Of a stretch of 42,974 nucleotides of DNA, positions 24,314 through 33,210 are shown piece after piece (the stretch's first letter is position 1; each line of letters starts with the position of its first letter). Made by a program: the position numbers and the translations under genes. The DNA is from Pseudomonadota bacterium (GTDB taxonomy: Bacteria; Pseudomonadota; Alphaproteobacteria; Caulobacterales; Caulobacteraceae): positions 1 through 42,974 of the forward strand of contig JAEZEZ010000069.1 of NCBI GenBank assembly GCA_023432855.1. The letters are read 5' to 3'. The notes beneath the pieces are model-generated. The model worked only from the letters and a program-made list of their open reading frames with translations, was not told the origin of the DNA and did no database searches.

Positions 24314-24826
24314 TCAGTCCGGAGCCGCCGGCGCGGGCGCTTGCTGGGCGCCCCGGTACTCCCCGCCCTTCCCCCGGCCGCGGCCGCTCCGCCCGGGACC
24401 TCGCATGGGCCGGGCCAGCGAGGGCGCCAACGCCTTGCGGGCCTCCGGATCCAGTTCCGAGAAGATCTCCGTCAGGCGGGAGTCGAGCTTTGCACGACCG
24501 CGCGTTTCGGCCGCCGCCGCCTCCTGCAGGGCGGCGAGGGTCGCGGCGCGATGATAGCTCGGCGCTGCGGCCAGCTCCGACGCCCGCCGGCGGGCCTCCC
24601 GCGCCGCCCGGAAGTCGACCCGGGCGTCCCGCGCCGCGTCCCGCATGCGCTGGCGCAGCAACTCTTCCGAAGAGTCAGGCAACTGCCGCGCCGCGAGGAA
24701 CAGCGGCGGCCCGCGCCGCCGATCCTCGAAGGCCCGCTGCGCCAGGACCCCCCCGGCGACCAGCGCGCCGAGGAGGAAGAGGTTGAGGGCCAGCGAGAGC
24801 GCCAGCCAGAGCTTCACGCCCTTCAT
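24314..24826 (-). CDS. Membrane-anchored periplasmic heavy-metal-sensor-like protein
   Basis: 170 residues. One N-terminal membrane helix (LWLALSLALNLFLLGALVAG) without cleavage site, then a long helical periplasmic domain with LRQRMRDAARDARVDF and the pattern of the Metal_resist/CnrX-Spy family. The Arg-rich, Gly-rich tail (MRGPGRSGRGRGK) is low complexity. CnrX-type proteins use several His and Met as ligands; here only one histidine lies in the helical domain, so metal binding is doubtful and a chaperone-like, Spy-like role is possible. It overlaps the anti-sigma gene by 4 bp (ATGA), so it is the last gene of a four-gene operon and may report envelope state to it. Confidence 0.7.
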   Translation of the reverse strand: MKGVKLWLALSLALNLFLLGALVAGGVLAQRAFEDRRRGPPLFLAARQLPDSSEELLRQRMRDAARDARVDFRAAREARRRASELAAAPSYHRAATLAALQEAAAAETRGRAKLDSRLTEIFSELDPEARKALAPSLARPMRGPGRSGRGRGKGGEYRGAQQAPAPAAPD

Positions 24827-25239
24827 CCGAGGATCTCCTGTTCGTCGAGGGGAAGCTCCGACGCGTCGGCAAGGATGGCGTCGGCCGTCGCCCTTTCCGT
24901 CATCTGCTGCATCGCGGCCGCGCCTGAGACCATGCCCACGGCGCAGGCGGCAACGAGGCCGGCCGCCGCAGCCCAGTTCGGCCAGGCGAACAGGGGGCGG
25001 CGCGCGGCCCGTGGCCCGGGCGCCGCGGCGAGTATGCGGTCGCGCAGGTCGTGGCTGACGTGCGGCGCCGGGGATGCGTCCAGGGCGGCGTCGATCATCC
25101 GCGCCTCGAACAGGATGCGTTCGGCCAGCCGCGGCTCCCGCGCCATGAAGTCGAGCGCAGAGGTCCGCTCGGTCTCGGGCCAGCGGTCGGGCGTTGCGCC
25201 GTAGGCGGCGGTCAGATGCTCGAAGCGTTCAGCGTCCAT
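24823..25239 (-). CDS. Anti-sigma factor (single-pass membrane)
   Basis: 138 residues. A cytoplasmic N-terminal part of about 75 residues starts ERFEHLTAAYGATPDRWPE and contains DFMAREPRLAERILFEARMID, the helical segment expected to clamp an ECF sigma factor. One membrane helix follows (WAAAAGLVAACAVGMVSGA), then a short periplasmic tail. The zinc anti-sigma motif HxxxCxxC is absent. Start at ATG 25239, five bases after the sigma factor stop; the longer frame to 25335 runs into the sigma gene and is rejected. The position between an ECF sigma gene and a metal-sensor-like gene makes the role clear in outline; the signal is unknown. Confidence 0.8.
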   Translation of the reverse strand: MDAERFEHLTAAYGATPDRWPETERTSALDFMAREPRLAERILFEARMIDAALDASPAPHVSHDLRDRILAAAPGPRAARRPLFAWPNWAAAAGLVAACAVGMVSGAAAMQQMTERATADAILADASELPLDEQEILG

Positions 25240-25243
25240 GTCC

Positions 25244-25810
25244 CTATCCTCGCCGGGCCGGCCGGGGCGCCAGGTCGGCCAGGGCCGTCCTGAGCGCACG
25301 CCGTCCGCGCGACAGCAGGCTCTCAAGGGCTTCAACGGAGACGCCCATGATTTCCGCCGCGTCGATGTTGGAAAGTTCCTGATAATGGCACAGCACGATT
25401 GCCTCGCGCTGGCGTTCGGGCAGCGCCTGCAGGGCCCGGTCCACCTGTGCGCCCAGCTCGGCCGCCTCCAGCCCCCGGTCGGGGGCGGGGCCCGGATCAG
25501 GCCGGTCCGGCGGCTCCGCCATCGGCGTTTCCCGCCGCTTGCGCAGCCGGTCGTAGCAGAGGTTCAGGGCGACCCTGTGCAGCCACGTGTCAAAGCGGGC
25601 CGCGCCCGGTTTCCAGGCCGGAGCCTGTTTCCAGACGCGCAGGAAGGCTTCCTGAGCGACGTCATCGGCCTCGGACGGGTCGGCGAGCATGCGGCGCGCG
25701 AGCGCGAGCAGGCGCGGCAGCTTGCGGGCCACCAACGCCTGCACGGCCGCGGGATCGCCGCGGCCGACGCGTCGGATCAGATCCTCGTCCGGGTCCGTCG
25801 CGCCGGCCAA
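25244..25810 (-). CDS. ECF-family RNA polymerase sigma factor
   Basis: 188 residues. Region 2 is clear (LADPSEADDVAQEAFLRVWK, followed by FDTWLHRVALNLCYDRLRK) and region 4 carries LPERQREAIVLCHYQELSN with the helix-turn-helix AEIMGVSVEALESLLSRGRR. The linker is Pro/Asp-rich. The start is TTG 25810, the only start codon before region 2; it lies 11 bp downstream of the EF-hand gene stop and has no strong Shine-Dalgarno, suggesting translation depends on the upstream gene. The matching anti-sigma factor follows at once. Target promoters cannot be read from the window. Confidence 0.9.
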   Translation of the reverse strand: MAGATDPDEDLIRRVGRGDPAAVQALVARKLPRLLALARRMLADPSEADDVAQEAFLRVWKQAPAWKPGAARFDTWLHRVALNLCYDRLRKRRETPMAEPPDRPDPGPAPDRGLEAAELGAQVDRALQALPERQREAIVLCHYQELSNIDAAEIMGVSVEALESLLSRGRRALRTALADLAPRPARRG

Positions 25811-25821
25811 GACGCGCGCGA

Positions 25822-26373
25822 TTACTTCTTCGCCGGAGCCCGGGCCGCGCGCGCCGCGGCGGCCGCCGCCTGGCGTTCCTGCGGCGTGATGAAGCCGTCC
25901 TTGTTCGAGTCCAGCCGGTTGAAGGCGGCCACCGTGGCGGCGTCGTACTCGGCCTGGGTGATGGCGCCGTCGTTGTTGGTGTCCATCGGGCCAACGCTCT
26001 GGATCGGGCGCTGGTTGCGGCTCATCGCGGCGGTGAACTCGGCCTTGCTGATCGACCCGTTCTTGTCGGTATCGAGGGCCGTGAACTGGCGATCCATGCG
26101 CGCGCGGATCGCGGCGTCACGGGCGGCCTGCATCTCCGCCAGGGTCACGCGGCCGTCCTTGTTCCCGTCCATGGCCGTGAACGAGCGACGTTCCAGGGCC
26201 TGCGCCTCGGCGCGGCTGACACGTCCGTCGCGATCGGTGTCGGCGGGATGGGTCTGGGCCGGCGCGGCCTTGCCCTTGGGGGCCGTCTGGGCGGTCGCCG
26301 TGGCGCCGATCGTAGCGGCGGCGGCGGCCAGCGAAAGTCCGATGCCCATCAGGGCGCCCTTGCTCATCTTCAT
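25822..26373 (-). CDS. Secreted protein with five EF-hand loops
   Basis: 183 residues. Signal peptide about 1-29 (GIGLSLAAAAATIGATATAQ), so periplasmic. Five canonical 12-residue calcium loops, all with Asp at position 1 and Glu at 12: D45-E56, D69-E80, D101-E112, D131-E142, D155-E166, for example DTDKNGSISKAE. An odd number leaves one loop unpaired unless the protein dimerises. The tail is Ala/Lys-rich and lower in complexity. It is the first gene of the sigma/anti-sigma operon, 11 bp upstream of the sigma gene. Calcium buffering or sensing in the periplasm is inferred; related EF-hand proteins in Caulobacterales have no assigned role. ATG 26373 has GGGGAGA upstream. Confidence 0.85.
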   Translation of the reverse strand: MKMSKGALMGIGLSLAAAAATIGATATAQTAPKGKAAPAQTHPADTDRDGRVSRAEAQALERRSFTAMDGNKDGRVTLAEMQAARDAAIRARMDRQFTALDTDKNGSISKAEFTAAMSRNQRPIQSVGPMDTNNDGAITQAEYDAATVAAFNRLDSNKDGFITPQERQAAAAAARAARAPAKK

Positions 26374-26427
26374 GGTCGTCGTTTCTCCCCGGCCGTGCTC
26401 GGCCTTCGGTTGCAGGATTGAACCCTA

Positions 26428-29352
26428 CTAAGGCGAAAATCCGTCGTTGCGCGAGAGGGTTCTGTCGAAAGCCGCGCGCGCGAGGGCGCGGACGCGGATC
26501 AGCTCAGCGGTCAAGGTGTTGTAATCCGGCGCATTTCCAGCCGCGGCGAGCAGCGCCTTGAAGGCGTCCGGCTCGGCGTCGACATCGGTTCGTTCGTCGA
26601 GCGCCGCCTTCAGGAGCTGGGACAGGGCCTGTTGCAGGGACCACGCCTGCGCCAACGCCCGAAGGTCCTCCACGGGCGCGGCCCCGGCCGCTTCAAGCGC
26701 TTCCAGGGCGTCCAGTGTCCCGGCCCTGAGTGGCCCCCCCGCGCCGGCGTTGACGATCTGGAGGAACTGGGCGGCGAACTCGGCGTCCACCTGTCCCCCG
26801 GGCGCCAGCTTCAGGTCCCAGAAGCCTGACGGCGGCCGTTCCCGCTCCATGAGCGTACGCATTTCCCGCACCGCCCGGGCGGTTTCGGCCGGATCGCGCG
26901 GCTGGCGCAGGGCGTCCTCCACGGCCGCAGCGACCCTGGCGGCGAATGCCTGGTCGGTGCTCCACACGACCCTCGCCCGTGTCAGGGCCAGGAACTCCCA
27001 TACGTCTGCGTCCTGGCCGTAGTAGGCCTGGAAGCCGGCGAGGCTGACCGCCACGGGGCCCTTCGCGCCTGACGGCCTCAGCTGCATGTCGATGTCGAAC
27101 AACGGCCCCGCGGCGGTCGGCGCCGAAAGCGCGGCGATCAGGCGCTGAGTGAAACGGCCGTAGAAGGTTTCCGGGGCCCACTGCCGGCCATCGGAGTGTG
27201 CGCCCGGTTCCGCCTCGTAGAGCGTCATCAGATCAAGGTCCGACGTCGCCGTCATCTCCCGCGAGCCGAACTTGCCCAGTCCGAGGACCGCGACACTCCC
27301 CTGGATGCGTCCGCCGATACGCTCGACTTCGGCGAGCGCCGCCGGCCCGAGGGCCCGCACACACGCGTCCGCCAGGTCCGCGAAGCCGGTTCCCGCCTGC
27401 TCGGGCCCCGCCGCCCCGGACATGATCTGTACGCCGACCCGGAAGGCCTGCTCGCGCCACACGCGGCGCACCACGTCCATCGCCGCTTCGAAGCCCGGAG
27501 CTGCGGCGGCTTCCTCGATGATCTCGTCGCAGACGCCGCTGTCGTCAGCGATGGACTCGAAGAAGCGCGCGTCGAGCATCGCGTCCAGCGCAGCGGGGCG
27601 CCGCGACAGGGTTTCAGCGAGTCGGGGCGCGAGCGCCAACACTCGGACGACGAGGGCCAGCAGCCGCGGCTGTGCCAGAAACAGGGACTGCACCTGCACC
27701 CCGCCGGCGAGGCCGGAGAAGAAGAGCGAGAAGCGCCGGAACGCTGCATTGGGCACCCCGGTGGCGCTGATCGCCTCGAGCAGGCGCGGCGCAAGGCGGG
27801 TGAAGAGCTCCCGACCGCGCTCGGTCCGGGTGGCGGGAATGCGGCCGTGGTGCCACGCGCGGATCGTCGATGACACGGCCGCCGGGTCTTCGAAGCCCAT
27901 GCGTGAAAGGGTGCGCAGGGTTTCGGGGTCGTCCTCGACGCCGGTGAATACCAGGCTGCCGACACTCGACGACAGCGACTCTTCGCCGGCGAAGAGTTCG
28001 CCGTAGCGCCGGTTAACCGTGCGGAGCGTCTCGGCGACCGAGGCGTCGAAAGCCTCAATCGAGGCCTCGCCAGCCAGGGCCGCAACCCTGCGCCGCTGGT
28101 CAGGATCCTCGGGCAGGGTGTGGGTCTGCTCGTCGTGAAGCATCTGTATGCGGTGTTCCAGCGCGCGCAGGCGCACATAGGCCTGCTCGAGATCCGACGC
28201 CGCGTCGGGCGCCACCTGGCCGGCGGCGACCAGGGCGTCGAGGGCCTCCAGGGTGCGCCGCGGACGCAGGGAGGCGTCGCGGCCTCCCAGTATGAGCTGC
28301 TGGGTCTGGGCGAAGAACTCGATCTCCCGGATTCCGCCCGCACCCAGCTTCAGGTTGGCCCCAGCCGCCTCCAGTCGCTCGTCGGCGCGGAAGACGTGGA
28401 TCTGGCGCTTGATCGAGTGAATGTCAGAGACCGCGGCGTAATCCAGGCTGCGACGCCAGACATAGGGCTTCAGGGCGTCGAGGAAGGTGCGGCCGCGTTC
28501 CAGGTCGCCGACCACGGCGCGAGCCTTGATGAACGCCGCGCGCTCCCAGTTCTGCCCGACCGTCTCGTAGTAGGTCTGGGCGGCGGACACCGAAACCACC
28601 GGCGGCGTCGAAGACGGGTCGGGCCGGAGCCTCAGGTCCAGGCGGAAGACATAGCCCTCCACGGTCCGGTCGTTGAGGAGGTTCGTCAGCGTCTGGGCGA
28701 GGCGATTGACGAAGGCCTGGGGCTCGACCCCGTCGGCGAGCGGCAAGGCCGCCGGCTCGTAGAAGAGCGACAGGTCGATGTCGCTCGAGTAGTTCAGCTC
28801 GAAGGCGCCCCATTTGCCCATGGCGAAGCCGAAGAAGCCGGGTATGGGACCCGCCACCTCATCCGGGTCGCCGAGCAGCCGGCCGCGACGGCGTTCAGCA
28901 TCGGCGGCGAAGGCCACGCACGCCGTGGTCGCGACATCTGCAAAGCGGGTCAGCGCTCCGGTCACCTTGTCCAGGTTCCAGACGCCGCCGAGATCGGCAA
29001 GGGCAGTCAGCAGATGCAGGTCTGCCTTGAGTTCGCGCAGCCGCTGCTTGAACCCGTCCTGCGACAGGCCCTCCCCCGCCAGACGGCGCGCGTCGCCCAG
29101 AATCTCCTCCAGCCGGGGAGCCGGTGGGGCTTCCAGGTTCGCACGCAATCGTTCGGGCCATCGCCGGACGATCGTCTTCAGGTAGGGCGCCGCCGCGAAT
29201 ACGGGCTCGAGAGCCGGCCATGCCTCGTCCAGAAGCGATCGCCATCCCGCAGCGTCCGCCGCGTCGGCGAGCCCCTCATGAAGACGCCCCGCCGCTGCGG
29301 CGTCGATGACCGGGCCACACGGGCCGATGAGTCGGGCGAGGGAGTTGCTCAC
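26428..29352 (-). CDS. glnE: Bifunctional glutamine synthetase adenylyltransferase/adenylyl-removing enzyme
   Basis: 974 residues, family length. Two nucleotidyltransferase domains each carry the paired aspartates: SSDIDLSLFYE near residue 187 (deadenylylation half) and TSDLDLMTLYE near residue 703 (adenylylation half), separated by a helical regulatory linker. It sets glutamine synthetase activity by adding or removing AMP at a tyrosine, under PII control. The start is GTG 29352 (SNSLARLIGPCGPVID). It lies 20 bp downstream of the histidine kinase gene on the same strand, so it shares that operon. Confidence 0.95.
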   Translation of the reverse strand: MSNSLARLIGPCGPVIDAAAAGRLHEGLADAADAAGWRSLLDEAWPALEPVFAAAPYLKTIVRRWPERLRANLEAPPAPRLEEILGDARRLAGEGLSQDGFKQRLRELKADLHLLTALADLGGVWNLDKVTGALTRFADVATTACVAFAADAERRRGRLLGDPDEVAGPIPGFFGFAMGKWGAFELNYSSDIDLSLFYEPAALPLADGVEPQAFVNRLAQTLTNLLNDRTVEGYVFRLDLRLRPDPSSTPPVVSVSAAQTYYETVGQNWERAAFIKARAVVGDLERGRTFLDALKPYVWRRSLDYAAVSDIHSIKRQIHVFRADERLEAAGANLKLGAGGIREIEFFAQTQQLILGGRDASLRPRRTLEALDALVAAGQVAPDAASDLEQAYVRLRALEHRIQMLHDEQTHTLPEDPDQRRRVAALAGEASIEAFDASVAETLRTVNRRYGELFAGEESLSSSVGSLVFTGVEDDPETLRTLSRMGFEDPAAVSSTIRAWHHGRIPATRTERGRELFTRLAPRLLEAISATGVPNAAFRRFSLFFSGLAGGVQVQSLFLAQPRLLALVVRVLALAPRLAETLSRRPAALDAMLDARFFESIADDSGVCDEIIEEAAAAPGFEAAMDVVRRVWREQAFRVGVQIMSGAAGPEQAGTGFADLADACVRALGPAALAEVERIGGRIQGSVAVLGLGKFGSREMTATSDLDLMTLYEAEPGAHSDGRQWAPETFYGRFTQRLIAALSAPTAAGPLFDIDMQLRPSGAKGPVAVSLAGFQAYYGQDADVWEFLALTRARVVWSTDQAFAARVAAAVEDALRQPRDPAETARAVREMRTLMERERPPSGFWDLKLAPGGQVDAEFAAQFLQIVNAGAGGPLRAGTLDALEALEAAGAAPVEDLRALAQAWSLQQALSQLLKAALDERTDVDAEPDAFKALLAAAGNAPDYNTLTAELIRVRALARAAFDRTLSRNDGFSP

Positions 29353-29372
29353 GCCACTCGCCTAGCGGACTG

Positions 29373-30773
29373 CTAGGCCGGAGGGAACACCAGGGCGGCG
29401 CGCAGGCCTGGTCCCTTGCCGTCCACGACTCCCGGGCCTTCGTCGAGTTCCAGCCGGCCGCCGTGGGCTTCGGCCACCGCCGCGACCAGCGACAGACCCA
29501 GGCCCGACCCCGGCTCGGTCCGGCTGTTCTCCAGGCGCACGAACCGCTGCACCACGCGTTCGCGATCCTCATCAGGCACGCCGGGACCGGTGTCGGTGAC
29601 CGAAAACTCCACTTCGCCCGAGGCCTTGCGGCGCGCGCGCAGCATCACGGCGCCGCCTTCGGGCGTGTACTTCAACGAGTTGTCGATCAGGTTGGCGAGC
29701 GCCTGGGCCATGAACTCGCGGGAGCCGAGGACGGGGAGGTCTTTCTGGATCTCGGCGCTGAAGTCGATCCCGTGCTCCTCGGCCGTGGGTTCGTAGAGCT
29801 CGGCGAGATCAGCCGCGAGGGCGGCAGCGTCGAACACCGACGGGTTCGGCGCCTGTCCGGCAGCCTGCAGTCGGGCGATGGCCAGCACGGTGTTGAACGT
29901 CTTCAGCAGGCCGTCAGCCTCGCCCAGGGCGGTCTCGAGCGCCTGTACCGCGTCCGCCTTGCCGGCTTCGGCGTCGATCAGAGCAACCTCGAGCTTGGCG
30001 CGCATGCGGGTGAGCGGCGAGCGCAGGTCGTGGGCAACGGCGTCGCCCGCGTGCCGGATGGCTGCGATCGAAGCCTCGAGGCGGTCGAGCATGGCGTTCA
30101 GGTTGATGGCGAGTTCATCGTACTCGTCGCGAGCGCCGCGAACCGGGGCGCGGGCGCGCATGTCACCGTCACGAACCGCCGCCACGACCTGGTTCAGGTT
30201 GCCCATGGCGCGCTCGACGCCTCGGCTTATCAGGACCCCGCCGCCGAGCCCCAGCAGAACGACCAGTGCGCCGGCGCCCCACAGCGCCTGGGTGACGCGA
30301 CCAAGGTGCTCCTCGGAATCGCCGATGTCCACCCCCACGAACAGGCGTCCGCCCGCCGTCAGCGGCTTCTCGACGCCTCGCGCAGGGCGACGCTCGACCC
30401 GCCCCTGCTCGTCCGCCTGGCTGATGCGGAAGTCTTCCCAGGTCTCGCGGCCGGTGAAGCCGGTGATCGGGCTCTCGGAGATGTTGCCGGTCACCGGCCG
30501 GCCCTGGGCGTCACTGAGCAGGAACAGATAGGGGCCGCCGCGCAGGGTGCGCTCCACGAGCGCCTGGTTCAGGGCGTTTGCGCCCTGGGCGCGGTAGACG
30601 GCCTCCAGGGCGGAAACCTCCCGCCGGATCTCGTTCTCCGCGCGTCGCCGCGCTTCGGCGGCCGTCGCCACATAGATGTACGCGAGCAGCGCGCTGGCCG
30701 AGGCTGCGAACAGCGCCAGGAACAGCAGGGTGAGCCGGAAGGGCGTGCGCCGGAAAAGCGAGGGCAGGCGCAT
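29373..30773 (-). CDS. HAMP-containing sensor histidine kinase
   Basis: 466 residues. An N-terminal membrane helix (TLLFLALFAASASALLAYIYV), periplasmic sensor domain of ~130 residues, a second helix (GALVVLLGLGGGVLISRG), HAMP, HisKA with H248 in HDLRSPLTRMR, and a HATPase domain (NLIDNSLKYTPEGG, DTGPGVPDEDR, GSGLGLSLV). HDLRSPLTR places it in the class of OmpR-partner kinases. The response regulator is immediately upstream (start of this gene 24 bp after its stop). Signal unknown; position next to the Do-type protease suggests envelope stress, which is inference. Confidence 0.9.
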   Translation of the reverse strand: MRLPSLFRRTPFRLTLLFLALFAASASALLAYIYVATAAEARRRAENEIRREVSALEAVYRAQGANALNQALVERTLRGGPYLFLLSDAQGRPVTGNISESPITGFTGRETWEDFRISQADEQGRVERRPARGVEKPLTAGGRLFVGVDIGDSEEHLGRVTQALWGAGALVVLLGLGGGVLISRGVERAMGNLNQVVAAVRDGDMRARAPVRGARDEYDELAINLNAMLDRLEASIAAIRHAGDAVAHDLRSPLTRMRAKLEVALIDAEAGKADAVQALETALGEADGLLKTFNTVLAIARLQAAGQAPNPSVFDAAALAADLAELYEPTAEEHGIDFSAEIQKDLPVLGSREFMAQALANLIDNSLKYTPEGGAVMLRARRKASGEVEFSVTDTGPGVPDEDRERVVQRFVRLENSRTEPGSGLGLSLVAAVAEAHGGRLELDEGPGVVDGKGPGLRAALVFPPA

Positions 30774-30796
30774 GGGTCAGTCCGGGCCGCGGGGCC

Positions 30797-31468
30797 TCAG
30801 GCCTCCAACCGGTAGCCGGCGCCGCGCACCGTCTGCAGCATGGCCTTGTCGAACCCCTTGTCGATCTTCGAGCGCAGGCGGCTGATGTGCACGTCGATGA
30901 CGTTGGTCTGGGGGTCGAAGTGATATTCCCACACCTTCTCCAGCAGCATGGTGCGGGTGACCGACTGACCGGCGTGACGCATGAGGAACTCCAGCAACTG
31001 GAACTCCCGCGGCTGCAGGTCGATCTCCTGACCGGCGCGATGCACGGTCCGGCCGATGAGGTCCATCTCCAGATCGCCCACCTTGAGAACGGTCTGGACG
31101 GAGCCGGTCTCGCGCCGGCGGGCCAGGGCCTCGACGCGCGCAATGAGCTCGGCGAAGGCGTAGGGCTTCACCAGGTAGTCGTCACCACCGGCCTTGAGAC
31201 CCGTCACCCGGTCCTCGACCTCGCCGAGCGCCGACAGGAACAGCACCGGCGTCTGGTCGCCCTCGCGACGCAGGGTCTCGACCATGGAGACCCCGTCCAG
31301 CTTCGGCATCATCCGGTCGACGACGTACACGTCGTAACCGCCCTTCTGGGCTTCCAGCAGTCCCTCCGCGCCGTCGGGCGCGTGAACGGGCTCGAGACCC
31401 GCTTCGGTGAGACCGCGCACCATCGCGGCGGCGGCGTCGAGGTCATCTTCGACGATCAGAACGCGCAT
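30797..31468 (-). CDS. OmpR/PhoB-family response regulator
   Basis: 223 residues. Receiver domain with acidic pocket E7/D8/D9, phospho-acceptor D51 (VVDRMMPK) and K101 (YLVKPY), followed by a winged-helix DNA-binding domain (LQPREFQLLEFLM, VIDVHISRLRSKID, GAGYRLE). Partner of the downstream kinase. It begins 25 bp after the protease gene; the pair is therefore in the long minus-strand string and may also be transcribed from its own promoter in the protease gene end. Confidence 0.9.
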   Translation of the reverse strand: MRVLIVEDDLDAAAAMVRGLTEAGLEPVHAPDGAEGLLEAQKGGYDVYVVDRMMPKLDGVSMVETLRREGDQTPVLFLSALGEVEDRVTGLKAGGDDYLVKPYAFAELIARVEALARRRETGSVQTVLKVGDLEMDLIGRTVHRAGQEIDLQPREFQLLEFLMRHAGQSVTRTMLLEKVWEYHFDPQTNVIDVHISRLRSKIDKGFDKAMLQTVRGAGYRLEA

Positions 31469-31492
31469 GCTCAGGCCCCCCTGTCCGATGCT

Positions 31493-33118
31493 CTACTGCT
31501 TCTTGCTCAGCGGCGGAGCCTTGTTGCCCGACCGGCCCGGCGTCGTCTGCGCAGGCGGTGTCGGCGTCAACTCCATGGGAACCGGCACGTTGGCGGTCCC
31601 GCGACGGATCATCAGCAGGACGCTGGGCCGCTTGGCCGCGCGCATGCGCTCGACGATGCCCTGGACCTGAGCGACGCTGGTCGCCGGCTGGTTATCGACG
31701 CGCGTGATGACGTCGCCGGCGCGGATGGCGTCGCCCGCGGCCTGAGACCCGCGCGCCACGTCCGTAATGACAAGGCCGTTGACGCTGGAGGCGATGCCGA
31801 AGCGGCGGCGCGCCGCCTGATCGAGAGGCGCCACGTACAGCCCGCCGATGAAGGGGGTCCCGCCGCGCGTCGCTTCCGGCTCGGCCTCTTCCGCATCCGG
31901 AGTCTGGTTGGCGCGGGCGTTGAGCTCGCTCTCGGTCGGGCGAACGCCCGAGCGGACCTGCAGGGTCATGGGCCGGCCGTTGCGCAGAATTTCGACGCGC
32001 AGCATGTCGCCCGCGCGAGCGGAGCCGACGCGACGGGTCAGGTCGGTGTTGTCCTTCACCTTCTGGCCGTTGAGGCTGACGACGATGTCGCCCACCTCCA
32101 GGCCTGCCTGGTCTGACGGACCTCCATCGACCACGTCGACGATGATCGCGCCGTCGCGCGACGGCAGGTTCAGGCTCTCGGCCACCTCCTCGCTGATGGA
32201 GCCGATGGTCACGCCGAGGTAGCCGCGCTCGACCTTGCCGCTGGAGATCAGCTGCCGGGTGACACGGTCGGCCACGTCCGCGGGGATGGCGAAGCCGATG
32301 CCGGCCGAGACGCCCGTGGGCGTGAAGATGGCGGAGTTCACGCCGATGACGCGTCCGTAGATGTCGAAGGTCGGACCGCCGGAATTGCCGCGATTGATGG
32401 GCGCGTCGATCTGCAGGAAGTCGACGTAGGCGTCGCCGACGTTCCGCCCGTAGGCCGAGACGATGCCGGCGGTGGCCGAGCCGCCGAGGCCGAACGGGTT
32501 GCCGACCGCGATGACCCAGTCGCCGACGCGCGGCTTGGCCTGGGTCGAGAATTCGACAAACGAGAAGTTGCTGCCGTCGACCTTCAGGACGGCGAGGTCC
32601 GTGGCTTCGTCCCGGCCCACGACGCGGGCCTTCAACTCGCGTTCGTCGCGCAGGGTGACGGTGATCTCGCTGGCGCCGGCGACCACGTGGTTGTTGGTGA
32701 CGATGTAGCCGTCGCGGGAAATGAAGAAGCCCGAGCCGGCGCCGAGCTGCTCAGGTGCGTTTCGGGGATCTGTCGGCTGTCCCTCCGGGGTCTGGCTTCC
32801 GGGGGGCTGCTGGGGGACGATGTCGAAAGGGAAGTTCTCGAACCCGGGGATATTGCGCAGCGACCGCGCATCGACGGCCGTCTTGGTCTCGATCGACACC
32901 ACCGCGGGCGATACGCGGTCGATGATGTCGGCGAAGGACATCGGTGCGCCGGGCGGCGGCGCGAAGACCACCGGCCCCTGGGTTCGGACCAGCTGGGCCG
33001 CCTCGGGGGCGCTCTGGGCGTTGGCGCCGGGCCATGACATGCCCGCGCCCGCCAGGGCGGCGGCCGCAACACCCGCGCCCGCGAGGGCGCCCACGATGAA
33101 GGTCTTGTTCTTCAGCAT
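31493..33118 (-). CDS. Do-family (DegP/HtrA) periplasmic serine protease
   Basis: 541 residues from ATG 33118. A membrane-targeting N-terminus (TFIVGALAGAGVAAAALAGAG) is followed by the trypsin-like domain with the complete triad H144 (NNHVVAG), D174 (EATDLAVL) and S246 (RGNSGGP), then two PDZ domains (GYLGVTIGS onward with GGPSDQAGLEVGDIV; and GLVITDVARGSQAAGDAIRAGD). It degrades or refolds misfolded envelope proteins. The frame is open to 33214, but the longer N-terminus has no start-like context and would precede the signal. Head-to-tail after ccmH and before the response regulator. DegP, DegQ and MucD-type naming cannot be separated here. Confidence 0.9.
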   Translation of the reverse strand: MLKNKTFIVGALAGAGVAAAALAGAGMSWPGANAQSAPEAAQLVRTQGPVVFAPPPGAPMSFADIIDRVSPAVVSIETKTAVDARSLRNIPGFENFPFDIVPQQPPGSQTPEGQPTDPRNAPEQLGAGSGFFISRDGYIVTNNHVVAGASEITVTLRDERELKARVVGRDEATDLAVLKVDGSNFSFVEFSTQAKPRVGDWVIAVGNPFGLGGSATAGIVSAYGRNVGDAYVDFLQIDAPINRGNSGGPTFDIYGRVIGVNSAIFTPTGVSAGIGFAIPADVADRVTRQLISSGKVERGYLGVTIGSISEEVAESLNLPSRDGAIIVDVVDGGPSDQAGLEVGDIVVSLNGQKVKDNTDLTRRVGSARAGDMLRVEILRNGRPMTLQVRSGVRPTESELNARANQTPDAEEAEPEATRGGTPFIGGLYVAPLDQAARRRFGIASSVNGLVITDVARGSQAAGDAIRAGDVITRVDNQPATSVAQVQGIVERMRAAKRPSVLLMIRRGTANVPVPMELTPTPPAQTTPGRSGNKAPPLSKKQ

Positions 33119-33177
33119 CTTCAACTGACGCACCTGTCGCTTCGAACCACGTCCCGGACACGGAACGCTCGGGCCAA

Positions 33178-33185
33178 GATATAGT
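33178..33185 (-). promoter_or_regulatory. Possible -10 element for the protease gene
   Basis: On the minus strand ACTATATC agrees with the Caulobacter housekeeping -10 (GCTANAWC) at seven of eight positions, 60 bp before the protease ATG, in the only sizeable gap of the ccm-to-glnE string. No matching TTGAC -35 is at the right distance, so this is weak. Confidence 0.3.
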
Positions 33186-33210
33186 GGCTTCGCGCGCTTG
33201 CGCACGCACT

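Noticed and set aside
24823..25335. Longer version of the anti-sigma gene starting at 25335
   Set aside because: It would overlap the sigma gene by ~90 bp and adds an Arg/Pro-rich stretch unlike an anti-sigma N-terminus; ATG 25239 fits the operon spacing.
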